Source of the DNA: Geminicoccaceae bacterium
GTDB lineage: Bacteria > Pseudomonadota > Alphaproteobacteria > Geminicoccales > Geminicoccaceae
Assembly (NCBI GenBank): GCA_025062095.1
Contig: JANXAZ010000016.1
Coordinates: forward strand, 1-64,000
Direction of reading: 5' to 3'
Length of the DNA stretch: 64,000 bases
In this document: in pieces, positions 36,203 through 45,749 of the stretch
Position numbering within the stretch: the stretch's first letter is position 1
Layout: each line of letters begins with the position of its first letter
The notes under the pieces: generated by a model
Told to the model about the DNA's origin: nothing
The model's input: only the letters and a program-made list of their open reading frames with translations
Database searches by the model: none
Position numbers and translations under genes: made by a program

Positions 36203-37141
36203 TCAGGCCCTCCGACCCGCCGCTGCGAAGCGCTTGCGGCGGCCGAAGACGCGCGCGCTCCAGGGGCGCTCGTCGAGCCGCGCGAGCAGGACGAGCCCCT
36301 GCGCGCGATAGGCGGCTTCCACCGCCCCCGCCTGCCGGTCGAGGAAGCCGGAGAGCACGAGCCTTCCGCCGGGCGCGGTGGCACGGGCGAGGTCTTCCGC
36401 CATCTCGAGGAGGGGATCGGCGAGGATGTTGGCGAGCACGAGATCGAAAGGGGCCGCACGGCGCAGAGCCGGATGCGCGAGACCATCGGACAAGAGCACC
36501 CGGACCCGGTCGGCGACGCGGTTCCGGCGCACGTTCTCGCGCGCTACCCGCACGGCGATCGGATCGTTGTCCGCCGCCCACACCCGCGACGGCCGCGCCT
36601 TGGCCGCGGCGATCGCGAGGATCCCCGATCCGCAGCCGAGATCGAGGGCGCGCGCGTAGCGCACCGCCGAGGCCGCGTGCTCGATCGCCCGCAGGCAGAG
36701 CCGAGTCGTGGGATGCTCGCCCGAGCCGAAAGCCAGCCCGGGCTCGACGAGGATCGGAACGGTCGCGGGCGGGACGGGTTCGCTCGGATCGGAATGGACG
36801 AAGAACCGCCCGACCCGGATCGGGGCCGAGCGCATCCGCGCCGCCTCGAGCCAGGTCTCGGGGGGTTGTTCTTCGATGGGCAGAGGATCGGGCACGAGGA
36901 GCCCGAGCCCGCCGCCCGCCCGCTCGAGCGCCGCGCGCAGCGCCGCGGCATCGGGCGCGCGCGCGAGCCACAGATCGACCTCGAAGGAAACCGGCTCTTG
37001 CGCCTCGTCGACCTCGTGCTCGAACACCGAGACGGCATCGGCCAAGGGCTCCAAGCGCTCCAACAGCTCGGGCATCGCGCGCGCCGGGGCGTAGAGGCGC
37101 ACGCGGTACAAGCGCGGCCCGGCCGCGGTTCGCTCGTTCAT
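36203..37141 (-). CDS. prmA: Ribosomal protein L11 methyltransferase
   Basis: 312 residues. N-terminal substrate domain, linker with 'EPGLAFGSGEHPTTRLCLRA' (PrmA signature), AdoMet motif I 'ALDLGCGSGILAIAAAK' and catalytic-region motif 'LVLANILADPLLEMA'. ATG at 37141 overlaps the helicase stop (ATGA). Trimethylates ribosomal protein L11. Confidence 0.94.
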   Translation of the reverse strand: MNERTAAGPRLYRVRLYAPARAMPELLERLEPLADAVSVFEHEVDEAQEPVSFEVDLWLARAPDAAALRAALERAGGGLGLLVPDPLPIEEQPPETWLEAARMRSAPIRVGRFFVHSDPSEPVPPATVPILVEPGLAFGSGEHPTTRLCLRAIEHAASAVRYARALDLGCGSGILAIAAAKARPSRVWAADNDPIAVRVARENVRRNRVADRVRVLLSDGLAHPALRRAAPFDLVLANILADPLLEMAEDLARATAPGGRLVLSGFLDRQAGAVEAAYRAQGLVLLARLDERPWSARVFGRRKRFAAAGRRA

Positions 37142-39384
37142 GCCGGCTCGACGAAACTGTCGACGACTTTTTTGCGCCCCGCTTTGTCGAAGGCGATCTC
37201 GAGCTTGTCGCCGTCGATCGCCTCGATCCGGCCGTAGCCGAACTTCTCGTGGAAGATGCGTTCGCCGACGCGGAATTTGCGACTGCCGGGCGCGGGACGG
37301 ACGAGGAGGATCTCGGCCTTGCCCTCGAGGAGCGCGTTTGCGGTCGCGCGGCGCGAGCGGAAGCGCGAGGCGCGCGGTCCGTATTCGGGCTCGCCGAAAT
37401 ATTCGCGGTCGGGACGGGCCGCCGGGCTGCGGTGCAACACTTCGATGTGCTCGCGCGGGAGCTCTTCGAGAAAGCGCGAGGGCAGGGTGCTCGTCCACTG
37501 ACCGTAGACCCGCCGGTTGGCGGCGAAGGTCACCACGCAGCGCTTCTTGGCCCGGGTGATGCCCACGTAGGCCAGTCGCCGCTCTTCTTCGAGCGCCCGC
37601 TCTCCGCCTTCTTCGAGAGCACGGGCGTTCGGGAACAGCCCCTCTTCCCAGCCGGCGAGAAAGACGCTGTCGAATTCCAGGCCCTTGGCCCCGTGGAGGG
37701 TCATCACGCTCACCATCTCCGCCTCGGGGTCGGTCGTCGCCTCGGTCACGAGCGCGACGTGCTCCAAGAAAGCCGGCAAGGTGTCGAACTCTTCGAGGCT
37801 CTTGACGAGCTCCTTGAGGTTGTCGAGGCGCCCTTGCGCATCCGCCGAGCGCTCGTTCTGCCACATCTCCACGTAACCCGATTCCTCGAGCACGATTTCG
37901 GCGAGATCGCGCGGTCGCTTCTCGGCGAGCAGCGTCCGCCAGTGATCGAGCTGGTCCAGGAAGCGGGAAAGGGCGCTGCGCGTGCGGGCGGGGAGCTCGT
38001 CGGTGCGCACGAGTTCGCGCGCCGTGCGCAGAAGGCTCGCCTCGCGCCGTCGCGCGAGGGTGCGCAACGTCCTCAAGGAGGTCTCGCCGATGCCGCGGCG
38101 CGGGAGGTTGACGATGCGCTCGAAGGCGAGATCGTCGTCGGGCGAGGCGACGAGCCGCAGATAGGCGATCGCGTCGCGGATCTCCTGGCGCTCGTAGAAA
38201 CGCGGACCGCCCACCACGCGATAGGGCAGCCCCATCTGGATGAAGCGCTCCTCGAAGGCGCGGGTCTGGAAGCCCGCGCGCACGAGCACGGCGATCGAGG
38301 AGAGCCTCTCGCCCGCGCGCTGCAAGGCCTCGATCTCCTCCCCGATCCAGCGCGCCTCCTCTTCGTCGTCCCACAGCCCCGCCACGCGAACGGGTTCGCC
38401 CATGGCTCCTTCGGTCCACAGCGTCTTGCCGTGGCGCGCCCGGTTGTGGGCGATGAGCCCCGTCGCCGCGCCCAGGATGTGACCGGTGGAGCGGTAGTTG
38501 CGCTCGAGCCTGACGATCCGGGCACCGGGAAAGTCCTGCTCGAAGCGCAGGATGTTGCCGACGTCCGCGCCGCGCCAGGAATAGATCGACTGATCGTCGT
38601 CGCCGACACAGGTGATGTTGCCGTGCCGCTGCGCCAACAGCTTGAGCCAGAGATATTGGGCGACGTTGGTGTCCTGGTATTCGTCGACCAGGATCGCCCG
38701 GAAGCGTTCCTGGTAGCGTGCCAAGACGTCGGGATGACGGTTGAAGATCTCGAGCCCGTGCAGCAACAGATCGCCGAAGTCGCATGCGTTGAGCACGCGC
38801 AGCCGCTCCTGGTAGGCGGCGTAGAGCGCGCGCGCCTCGCCCATGGCGAAATCCGAAACCTCGCACTCGGGCACCGCCTCGGGCGTCCAACCCTTGTCCT
38901 TCCAGCGCTCGACGAGCGCGAGGAGAGCCCGTGCCGGCCAGCGGCGCTCGTCGAGGTCCGCCGCCTGGATCACCTGTTTGAGGAGGCGGAGCTGATCGTC
39001 GGTATCGAGGATCGTGAACGTGGGTTCGAGGCCGACGAGCTCGGCGTGCGCGCGCAACAGGCGCACGCCCATGGCGTGGAAGGTGCCCAGCCACATGCCC
39101 TCGACCGAGCGACCGATCATCCGCTCGACCCGCTCGGCCATCTCGCGCGCCGCCTTGTTCGTGAAGGTGACGGCGAAGATCTCGCCCGCCCGCGCCCGGC
39201 CGCTCACGAGGAAATGGGCGAGGCGCGCGGTGAGCACCCGGGTCTTGCCGGTTCCCGCTCCGGCGAGCACGAGGAGCGGCCCGTCGGGAGCGGTCACGGC
39301 GGCGCGCTGCTCCGGGTTGAGGCCGCAAAGATGCGCGAGCTCGCCTTCGGCGTCGCGCGGAAGACGGCGGTGGGCCGGGTCCAT
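37138..39384 (-). CDS. uvrD: UvrD/PcrA-type ATP-dependent DNA helicase
   Basis: 748 residues from ATG at 39384 (MDPAHRRLPRD); a GTG 15 nt upstream is equally open and neither has a strong ribosome site. SF1A motifs in order: 'LAGAGTGKTRVLTAR' (I), 'FTNKAAREMAERV' (Ia), 'LVDEYQDTN' (II), 'CVGDDDQSIYSWRGAD' (III), 'LERNYRSTGHIL' (IV), 'VMTLHGAKGLEFDSVFLAG' (V) and 'RLAYVGITRAKKR' (VI). C-terminus ends in a Tudor-like 'GERIFHEKFGYGRIEAIDGDKLE', the UvrD/PcrA RNA-polymerase-binding tail. Acts in excision repair and removal of stalled complexes. Slightly longer than typical PcrA. Confidence 0.96.
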   Translation of the reverse strand: MDPAHRRLPRDAEGELAHLCGLNPEQRAAVTAPDGPLLVLAGAGTGKTRVLTARLAHFLVSGRARAGEIFAVTFTNKAAREMAERVERMIGRSVEGMWLGTFHAMGVRLLRAHAELVGLEPTFTILDTDDQLRLLKQVIQAADLDERRWPARALLALVERWKDKGWTPEAVPECEVSDFAMGEARALYAAYQERLRVLNACDFGDLLLHGLEIFNRHPDVLARYQERFRAILVDEYQDTNVAQYLWLKLLAQRHGNITCVGDDDQSIYSWRGADVGNILRFEQDFPGARIVRLERNYRSTGHILGAATGLIAHNRARHGKTLWTEGAMGEPVRVAGLWDDEEEARWIGEEIEALQRAGERLSSIAVLVRAGFQTRAFEERFIQMGLPYRVVGGPRFYERQEIRDAIAYLRLVASPDDDLAFERIVNLPRRGIGETSLRTLRTLARRREASLLRTARELVRTDELPARTRSALSRFLDQLDHWRTLLAEKRPRDLAEIVLEESGYVEMWQNERSADAQGRLDNLKELVKSLEEFDTLPAFLEHVALVTEATTDPEAEMVSVMTLHGAKGLEFDSVFLAGWEEGLFPNARALEEGGERALEEERRLAYVGITRAKKRCVVTFAANRRVYGQWTSTLPSRFLEELPREHIEVLHRSPAARPDREYFGEPEYGPRASRFRSRRATANALLEGKAEILLVRPAPGSRKFRVGERIFHEKFGYGRIEAIDGDKLEIAFDKAGRKKVVDSFVEPA

Positions 39385-39536
39385 GCGGCGGAAACGCACC
39401 CCATCGCTGCGATCGCGCGCAAGCTAGTCGCTCCGGGCGCCGAGGGCCACCCCGTCGGGGTGCGACTTGACAGGCCCGGCGCGCGACCCCGAGGGTGGAC
39501 GCGCGGACATCGCATGCCCTCGCGGATGGGATCGTC

Positions 39537-40271
39537 ATGGGATACGATGGCGCGCTGTTCGTCGTCACCGGCGCCGCCGGGGGGATCGGCCGGGAGACGG
39601 TCAAACTGCTGCTCGCCAAGGACGCCCGGCTGCTCCTGATCGACCGCGACGAGGGGCGGCTGCGGGCCCTGGAGAGCGAGCTCGCGGCCGGCAAGCGGAT
39701 CACCGCCGTCGTTTCCGACCTCGCCACCCCCGCGGCCTGCGAGCAGGCCCTCGATGCGGTCGACGGCCCGGTCTACGCCTTCGTCCATCTGGCCGGGCTG
39801 TTCGAGCCCGAGGACTTCGCTTCCGACGCGCGGGCGGTGTGGGACCGGGTGCAGGCGGCCAATCTCACCAATGCCTTCGACATGGCGGTGGCGGTGAGCC
39901 GGCGGTTCGACGAGGAGCGGGTCTGCCGGATCGTGCTCGTGAGCTCCTTGGCCTTCCGCCGCGGGTCGTTCGACCACGTGAGCTACAGCGCCGCCAAGGG
40001 CGGCATCGTCGGGCTCGTGCGGGCGCTGTCCCGGCGCTTGGCGCCCCACGTGCTCGTCAACGGCATCGCCCCGGGCCACATCGAGACCGGGATGCCCGCC
40101 CACATCTGGGCCGATCGCACGCGCAGCGAGCGCATGCTCGCCGAGATCCCGCTGCGCCGCCGCGGCCATCCGCGCGAGGTGGCCACGGTCATCGACTTCC
40201 TGTGCGGCGACGGGGCGACCTACATCACCGGCCAGGTCATCAACGTCGACGGAGGGGTGGTCAACAGCTGA
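39537..40271 (+). CDS. Short-chain dehydrogenase/reductase (SDR)
   Basis: 244 residues from ATG at 39537, preceded by GGATGGGA; a start 42 nt earlier is less likely. Classical SDR: 'VVTGAAGGIGRE' cofactor loop, Asp after beta-2 ('LLIDRDEG', suggesting NAD), catalytic Ser in 'VLVSSLAF', 'YSAAKGG' (Tyr-x3-Lys) and C-terminal 'YITGQVINVDGG'. The C-terminus resembles FabG-like enzymes. Divergent from uvrD and convergent with the dimethylformamidase-like genes; substrate unknown. Confidence 0.9.
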   Translation: MGYDGALFVVTGAAGGIGRETVKLLLAKDARLLLIDRDEGRLRALESELAAGKRITAVVSDLATPAACEQALDAVDGPVYAFVHLAGLFEPEDFASDARAVWDRVQAANLTNAFDMAVAVSRRFDEERVCRIVLVSSLAFRRGSFDHVSYSAAKGGIVGLVRALSRRLAPHVLVNGIAPGHIETGMPAHIWADRTRSERMLAEIPLRRRGHPREVATVIDFLCGDGATYITGQVINVDGGVVNS

Positions 40272-40292
40272 AGCGTCCGCCGGCCGGATCGT

Positions 40293-42545
40293 TCATCCCC
40301 GCTCCCCGGGCATCGCGAACGGGGCGGGATCGCGGAACCGGCGCAGGACGTTCGTGGTCAGCCGGGCGAGATCGTTGTCGAAGCCGTTCCAGGGAAGAGC
40401 CGTCGCAAAGGCGATCGAGCCCGCCGACCACACCGCTCCGCCCCCGGGCGTCTCGAAAAAGGTGATCTCGGCGCGGATCGCGGGGTTGAGGGTGGCATCC
40501 GAGGCCCCGTGGGGCACGAGCACCTCTTCGCTCACGAGCTCGTAAACATTCGAGTGGTTCTCCGAGCGGGCGACCACGAGCGCATGCGCCGGCGTTCCGA
40601 GGGCGGGATCGGTGGCGTCGATCTCGAGCCCCGCGGCACCACCGTAGAGGATCCCGTCGCGACCGAGGATCTCGCTTTCCACGCCTTCGAACATCCACGC
40701 CGCGCGGGGATCGCGCGCGGCTTCCGTGCGCCGATAATACGAGCATTTGTCGAATCCCTGGGAGATGAAGCCGACGCCCACGAGCCGCTGCGGCGGCCGG
40801 GCGTTGCGACGCCACAAGCCGCCGAATTCGCCGGTGAAGCCGTGGTAGTATTCTCCGGGTTCGGCGTCCCAGGTGCGCACCCCGCCCTCGGCGCGGCGGA
40901 CCTCGATCACCCCCGGCCGCGTCGGATGGTGCGCGATCCGCCAATAAAACCCGTTGCCTCCCATGTACATGAGCCGGCCGCCGCGCGAAAGATAAGCTTC
41001 GAGAGCGTCGAGCATTTCTTTACTGTGATATTCGGGGTGCGAGCCCGTGACGATCACGCGATAAGGCGCGAGGAGGTCCACGCCTTCCTGGTGCAGCTGT
41101 TCGTCGGTGATCACGTCGTAATCGCCGTCGACGTGCTCCAACCAGTCGATGATGAACAGATCCAAGTTGAAGTTCCAGTGGCGCCCCGTCGGTCGGAAGT
41201 TCTGGACCGGACGATGCCGGCTCGAATAGCATACCCCGCTGCCGTCACGGTGCCGATCGTAAGTCGAAAGGCCCATCTCCGGATGCTCGAGAAACACGAT
41301 GTCCGTGCGATCGAGCACGAGAAGCCGGCCGTGATAGAGCTCGGTGGCGAGCGAGGCGAAACGGCTTCTGTGGTTGAGATAAGCGATATAGGTCGCGGTC
41401 GGAGCGAGAAAGGCGGTGTGCGAACGCGCCGTGCCCCGGGGCGGAGAGACGAAGAAGGGAACCCAGAACTCGCCGTCCCCCGCGCGCAGATGGAGCGCGT
41501 ACACTCCCGAGCGCCACTGCGCCGGCACCTCGAGCTCGAGGTCCGGCTCCCATCGCGCGTCCACGAGATCGTCGTCGTGGAAGTGGATGGCGGCGTAATG
41601 GCGGGGATCGCGCGTCCAGTCCTGGACCGAGCCGTCCCAGCGGGCACCGCGCACGGCACGGGTCGGAAGATTGACGGTGACCCCGTCGAGCCTATGGGGG
41701 CCCAGATCACGGATCGTTTCGCTCGGGATCTCGGCCGCGAAGTCCCAGGCCGCGATCAGCCGCGTCGCGAGACGCGCGGGAAGGGGCTCGGCGAAGAGCT
41801 CGGCCACGGTCTCCGGCGAACAGGCGTCGGAGACCAGGCGCGGTGCCTCGAGCCGACCGTTGAAATGGAAGGCGGTGGCGATCCCGCCCCACGCCGAGGG
41901 ACCGCGCGCCGGCCCGGCCTGCGCCGCGGCGAACAGAAAGGGACCGGGGCCGCGGATCGGCCCGAGCCTCGCCTCGACCCGCCCCGAGCTCGGGCGATCG
42001 AAGTCGAAACCGTGGGCCGAGAGCGGTTCCGCGCGCACTTCGAGGCTGCCGGCGGCGCGATCGAAGACCAGGCTCGCCCGATACCAGCGGCGCGCGCCGA
42101 GGGGCCGGTCCGCGCGCGCCGCGACCTCCTCTTCGCCGTCCGCGATCCGCCCTTCGAGCCGCCCCTGTTCGTCCAGGAACAGGCCGTAGCCGGTGCGGGA
42201 CGCCACGCACCAGGTCCCGGCGAGCATCTGTCGCCCCCCGGCGGGCGTGGTCGGCCACACGAGCAGGGCGAGGGCGAAGCTCCCCTCGGGATGGAGCGCG
42301 GGATGCGCGGGCACGGCGGCGAAGGAGCCGATCGGAATGGATTGCCAACGCAAGGGATGGCTTCCGTTCACCGGCGCCTCGATCGGCTCGGGCGCGAAAG
42401 GCGAGGCGAGCCGGCCGGCCCGCGGCTGTCGCAGGCGGACGATGCGGGCATCGAAGCGCTCCGCCCCCTTCCCGCTCACCATGAAGCGGATGCGATCGCC
42501 GGGACGGCAGCTCCAGCGATCGGCGTACGCCAAAAGCACGCTCAC
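40293..42545 (-). CDS. N,N-dimethylformamidase large-subunit-like protein
   Basis: 750 residues from a GTG at 42545. N-terminal beta-rich part (1-115), a LamG/concanavalin-like segment (~115-260), then the DMFase beta-subunit C-terminal domain. Candidate mononuclear-iron ligands are Tyr386/Tyr389 in 'TATYIAY', Tyr429 in 'GLSTYDRHRDGSG' and Glu505 in 'TGSHPEYHS'. As I recall, Paracoccus DMFase uses two Tyr and a Glu, with the same His-Pro-Glu-Tyr run. 'NFNLDLFIIDWLE' and 'YMGGNGFYWR' are also family-like. Cytosolic amidohydrolase; the real amide substrate may differ. 31 nt after the small partner gene. Confidence 0.83.
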   Translation of the reverse strand: MSVLLAYADRWSCRPGDRIRFMVSGKGAERFDARIVRLRQPRAGRLASPFAPEPIEAPVNGSHPLRWQSIPIGSFAAVPAHPALHPEGSFALALLVWPTTPAGGRQMLAGTWCVASRTGYGLFLDEQGRLEGRIADGEEEVAARADRPLGARRWYRASLVFDRAAGSLEVRAEPLSAHGFDFDRPSSGRVEARLGPIRGPGPFLFAAAQAGPARGPSAWGGIATAFHFNGRLEAPRLVSDACSPETVAELFAEPLPARLATRLIAAWDFAAEIPSETIRDLGPHRLDGVTVNLPTRAVRGARWDGSVQDWTRDPRHYAAIHFHDDDLVDARWEPDLELEVPAQWRSGVYALHLRAGDGEFWVPFFVSPPRGTARSHTAFLAPTATYIAYLNHRSRFASLATELYHGRLLVLDRTDIVFLEHPEMGLSTYDRHRDGSGVCYSSRHRPVQNFRPTGRHWNFNLDLFIIDWLEHVDGDYDVITDEQLHQEGVDLLAPYRVIVTGSHPEYHSKEMLDALEAYLSRGGRLMYMGGNGFYWRIAHHPTRPGVIEVRRAEGGVRTWDAEPGEYYHGFTGEFGGLWRRNARPPQRLVGVGFISQGFDKCSYYRRTEAARDPRAAWMFEGVESEILGRDGILYGGAAGLEIDATDPALGTPAHALVVARSENHSNVYELVSEEVLVPHGASDATLNPAIRAEITFFETPGGGAVWSAGSIAFATALPWNGFDNDLARLTTNVLRRFRDPAPFAMPGERG

Positions 42546-42576
42546 GCGCGTTCCTCCGTTCGGATCGCGGCCGGGC

Positions 42577-42891
42577 TCAGTCGATCGGCAACTCTTCGCC
42601 CGCGAGCTCGCGCCAGCGGAGTTTGAAGACGTACCATTCCGCCTCGCGCAGATCGGTGAACACGACCTCGGTCGGCCGGGGCGGGCTCTTGGCACCGGGC
42701 TCGAGGAAGGCGAGACGCCAGCGTTCGTCGTCCTCTTCGACGACGAGGCAGGGAAACGGCCGATCCGAGGGCCGTCGCATCAAATGGAGGAGATACTGCA
42801 GATCCGGGCTGTGCTCGCCCAAGGGGTCGGCTTTGAACTCGCGTGCGAGGTCGAGCCGGGTCTTGTCGAAGCGGTACACGTCCGCCTCCAC
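42577..42891 (-). CDS. Small protein, candidate alpha subunit of dimethylformamidase-like enzyme
   Basis: 104 residues from GTG at 42891 (GGAG 8 nt upstream); a GTG 12 nt downstream and a TTG at 42936 are alternatives. Compact and acidic/aromatic with no membrane helix. 'FKADPLGEHSPDLQYLLHLMR' and 'REAEWYVFKLRWREL' echo the layout of the ~130-residue DMFase small subunit, as far as I recall that sequence. It lies directly upstream of the large subunit in the same direction, the order seen in dmfA1-dmfA2. The function call rests mainly on size, order and weak pattern. Confidence 0.6.
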   Translation of the reverse strand: MEADVYRFDKTRLDLAREFKADPLGEHSPDLQYLLHLMRRPSDRPFPCLVVEEDDERWRLAFLEPGAKSPPRPTEVVFTDLREAEWYVFKLRWRELAGEELPID

Positions 42892-42999
42892 CGCGCTTGC
42901 TCCGGGGAGGATCGGGAATGCGCGGCGAGCGGACAAGCGCGCGCAAGCGCGAGGGGGTCTGCGCGGCTGCGCGCGCGGAAGCGGAAAGAAGGCCGCGGC

Positions 43000-45654
43000 T
43001 CAGACGAGCCGCCCGTGGCACTGCTTGTACTTCTTCCCCGAACCGCAGGGGCACGGGGCGTTGCGCGGCACCTTGCCCCAGGTCCGGGGATCGGCGGGGT
43101 CGATGCCGTCGCCGCCCTCGGCCACGGCCATGGCGCGGGCGCGCACGGTGGGCGTGACGGACACCGGTTCCGGCTCGGGCGGCGCGAGGCGGATCTCCAA
43201 ATGCGAGAGCACCTGGGTGGTGGTGAGCCGCAGCTGGTGGAGCATGCTTTCGAAGAGCGCGAAGGCCTCGCGCTTGTACTCGTTCAGAGGATCGCGCTGA
43301 CCGTAGCCCCGCAGGTGGATCCCCTGCCGCAGATGGTCCAGGTGCAGAAGATGCTCTTTCCAGAGATGGTCCAGGATTTGCAAAAGTAGGCTCTTTTCCG
43401 CCATGCGCATCACGGGCTCGCCATAGGTGACCACTTTCTGGGCCATCTTGGCATCGGAGGCGTCCTGGATGCGCCGGCGGATCTCCTCTTCTGCGATGCC
43501 TTCTTCTTTGACCCACTCCTCGATCGGCAGATCGAGGGCGAGGTAGCGTTGGACGTCGGCCTTGAGGCCAGCGGCGTTCCACTCTTCGGGATAGGCTTTC
43601 TCGGGGATGTGCTTGGCGACGAGCTCCTCGATGACCTGCTCGCGCATGTCCTTGATCATGTCGGACACGTCATCGGCCGCCAGGATCTCGTAGCGCTGCT
43701 CGTAGATGACCTTGCGCTGATCGTTCATTACGTCGTCGAAGCGCAAGAGATTTTTGCGGATCTCGAAGTTGCGGGCTTCGACCTTCTGTTGAGCCTTCTC
43801 GAGCGCCTTGTTGATCCACTTGTGGACGATCGCCTCGCCTTCTTGGAGGCCGAGCTTCTGCAACATCCCGTCCATCCGATCGGATCCGAAGATCCGCATC
43901 AGATCGTCCTCGAGGCTCAAGAAGAACTTCGAGCGACCGGGGTCGCCCTGACGGCCGGAACGCCCCCGCAGCTGATTGTCGATCCGCCGGCTCTCGTGCC
44001 GTTCGGTCCCGATCACGTAGAGCCCGCCCAGGGCCTTCACCTTCTCGCGTTCGGCGAGCACTTCTTCGATGATTTTCTTCGCTCGCGGATCGTCTTTGGG
44101 AACGTCGGGGCCGAGCTCTTGGCGGATGCGCATCTCGGCGTTGCCGCCGAGCTGGATGTCGGTGCCGCGACCGGCCATGTTCGTGGCGATCGTCACCGCG
44201 CCGAGCCGTCCCGCCTGGGCGATGATCATCGCCTCCTGCTCGTGGTAGCGGGCGTTCAAGACCTGATGGGGAATGCCGCGCTTCTTGAGCATCTCGGAGA
44301 GAAGCTCGGATTTCTCGATCGAGACGGTGCCGACGAGCACCGGCTGACCGCGCCGATGGGCCTCTTCGATCTCGCGGCAGATGGCCTCGTACTTCTCCCG
44401 CGCGGTGCGATAGACCTCGTCGTCCTCGTCCTTGCGGATCATCGGCAGGTGCGTCGGGATCTCGACCACCTCGAGTTTGTAGATCTCGGCGAATTCGGCC
44501 GCTTCCGTCGCCGCCGTGCCGGTCATGCCGGCGAGCTTCTCGTAGAGCCGGAAATAATTCTGGAAGGTGATCGAGGCGAGCGTCTGGTTTTCGGCCTGGA
44601 TCGGCACTCCCTCTTTGGCCTCGAGAGCCTGGTGCAACCCGTCCGAGTAGCGCCGGCCGTGCATCATGCGGCCGGTGAACTCGTCGATGATGATGACCTG
44701 ATTGTCCTTGACGATGTAGTCCACGTCGCGGCGGAAGAGGTGATGCGCCCGCAGTGCCTGCTGGACGTGGTGCAGGATCGTCACGTTTTCGATATCGTAA
44801 AGATCGGGCGCCTTGAGCAGACCGAGCTCGCTCAGTTTCTGCTGCACCCGCTCCTGACCCTTTTCGGTCAGGGTCACGGTACGCTGCTTTTCGTCCTTCT
44901 CCCAATCGTCCGGTTCGAGCGTGGGGATGATGGCGTCGATCACCCGGTACAGATGCGAGCTGTCCTCGCTCGGCCCGCTGATGATGAGAGGCGTGCGCGC
45001 CTCGTCGATGAGGATGCTGTCGACCTCGTCGACGATCGCATAATAATGGCCCCGCTGCACCATGGCATCGAGGCTGTGACGCATGTTGTCGCGCAGGTAA
45101 TCGAATCCGAGCTCGTTGTTGGTGGCGTAGGTGATGTCGCAGGCGTAAGCCTTGCGCCGTGCCTGATCGTCCATCAACGGTACGATCACGCCCACCGATA
45201 GGCCGAGCATCTCGTAGATCGGTCCCATCCAGGCGGCGTCGCGGCGGGCGAGGTAGTCGTTGACGGTGACGATGTGCACGCCTCTTCCGGTGAGCGCGTT
45301 GAGATAGGCGGGAAGGGTGGCCACCAGGGTCTTGCCCTCGCCCGTCTTCATCTCGGCGATGCCGCTGCGATGGAGCACGATGCCGCCGATCAGCTGTACG
45401 TCGAAATGGCGCTGCCCGAGCGTGCGCTTGGCCGCCTCGCGAACGGTGGCGAAGGCGTCGACCAAGAGGTCGTCGAGGGTCTCGCCCTTGGCCAGGCGCT
45501 CTTTGAACCAGTCCGTGCGGGCCCGCAGCTCGGCATCCGAGAGCCGCTCGAGCTCCGGCTCTTTCGCGTTGATGAGCTCGACCGTCTTGCGGTGGGCCTT
45601 GATGATCCGGTCGTTAGCCGAGCCGAACAACCGGCGCGCCAGGGATGCGAACAT
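43000..45654 (-). CDS. secA: Preprotein translocase ATPase SecA
   Basis: 884 residues, full length. NBD1 with '[14 protein letters not shown]', DEAD-type '[20 protein letters not shown]', the preprotein cross-linking domain, NBD2 with '[16 protein letters not shown]' and '[17 protein letters not shown]'. A C-terminal zinc/SecB site '[13 protein letters not shown]' is intact. Drives export through SecYEG. Upstream is a candidate promoter; no operon partner. Confidence 0.98.
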   Translation of the reverse strand: MFASLARRLFGSANDRIIKAHRKTVELINAKEPELERLSDAELRARTDWFKERLAKGETLDDLLVDAFATVREAAKRTLGQRHFDVQLIGGIVLHRSGIAEMKTGEGKTLVATLPAYLNALTGRGVHIVTVNDYLARRDAAWMGPIYEMLGLSVGVIVPLMDDQARRKAYACDITYATNNELGFDYLRDNMRHSLDAMVQRGHYYAIVDEVDSILIDEARTPLIISGPSEDSSHLYRVIDAIIPTLEPDDWEKDEKQRTVTLTEKGQERVQQKLSELGLLKAPDLYDIENVTILHHVQQALRAHHLFRRDVDYIVKDNQVIIIDEFTGRMMHGRRYSDGLHQALEAKEGVPIQAENQTLASITFQNYFRLYEKLAGMTGTAATEAAEFAEIYKLEVVEIPTHLPMIRKDEDDEVYRTAREKYEAICREIEEAHRRGQPVLVGTVSIEKSELLSEMLKKRGIPHQVLNARYHEQEAMIIAQAGRLGAVTIATNMAGRGTDIQLGGNAEMRIRQELGPDVPKDDPRAKKIIEEVLAEREKVKALGGLYVIGTERHESRRIDNQLRGRSGRQGDPGRSKFFLSLEDDLMRIFGSDRMDGMLQKLGLQEGEAIVHKWINKALEKAQQKVEARNFEIRKNLLRFDDVMNDQRKVIYEQRYEILAADDVSDMIKDMREQVIEELVAKHIPEKAYPEEWNAAGLKADVQRYLALDLPIEEWVKEEGIAEEEIRRRIQDASDAKMAQKVVTYGEPVMRMAEKSLLLQILDHLWKEHLLHLDHLRQGIHLRGYGQRDPLNEYKREAFALFESMLHQLRLTTTQVLSHLEIRLAPPEPEPVSVTPTVRARAMAVAEGGDGIDPADPRTWGKVPRNAPCPCGSGKKYKQCHGRLV

Positions 45655-45701
45655 GACGGGACGCGACCTCGCGAGAAAGCGGTCTCTTCCGGAATTGAGA
45701 C

Positions 45702-45730
45702 GAGTTAGGCAGGGGGGCGCGGGCTGTCAA
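45702..45730 (-). promoter_or_regulatory. Candidate sigma70-type promoter for secA
   Basis: Minus-strand TTGACA (45730-45725, full consensus), a 17-bp spacer and TAACTC (45707-45702), about 48 nt upstream of the secA ATG. A 6-bp inverted repeat (CGGGCT 45720-45725 / AGCCCG 45735-45740) brackets the -35 box and might be an operator. The -10 match is weak. Confidence 0.5.
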
Positions 45731-45749
45731 CGCGAGCCCGAGCGTCCCC

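Noticed and set aside
39467-39472. Consensus TTGACA upstream of the SDR gene
   Set aside because: No acceptable -10 at 16-18 bp (the sequence there is GC-rich), so not called as a promoter.
37138-39727. N-terminal extension of the helicase to 39727 and fusion with prmA
   Set aside because: The open frame continues because of GC richness. The helicase and prmA are in different frames with an ATGA overlap, and sequence beyond residue 1 has no domain.
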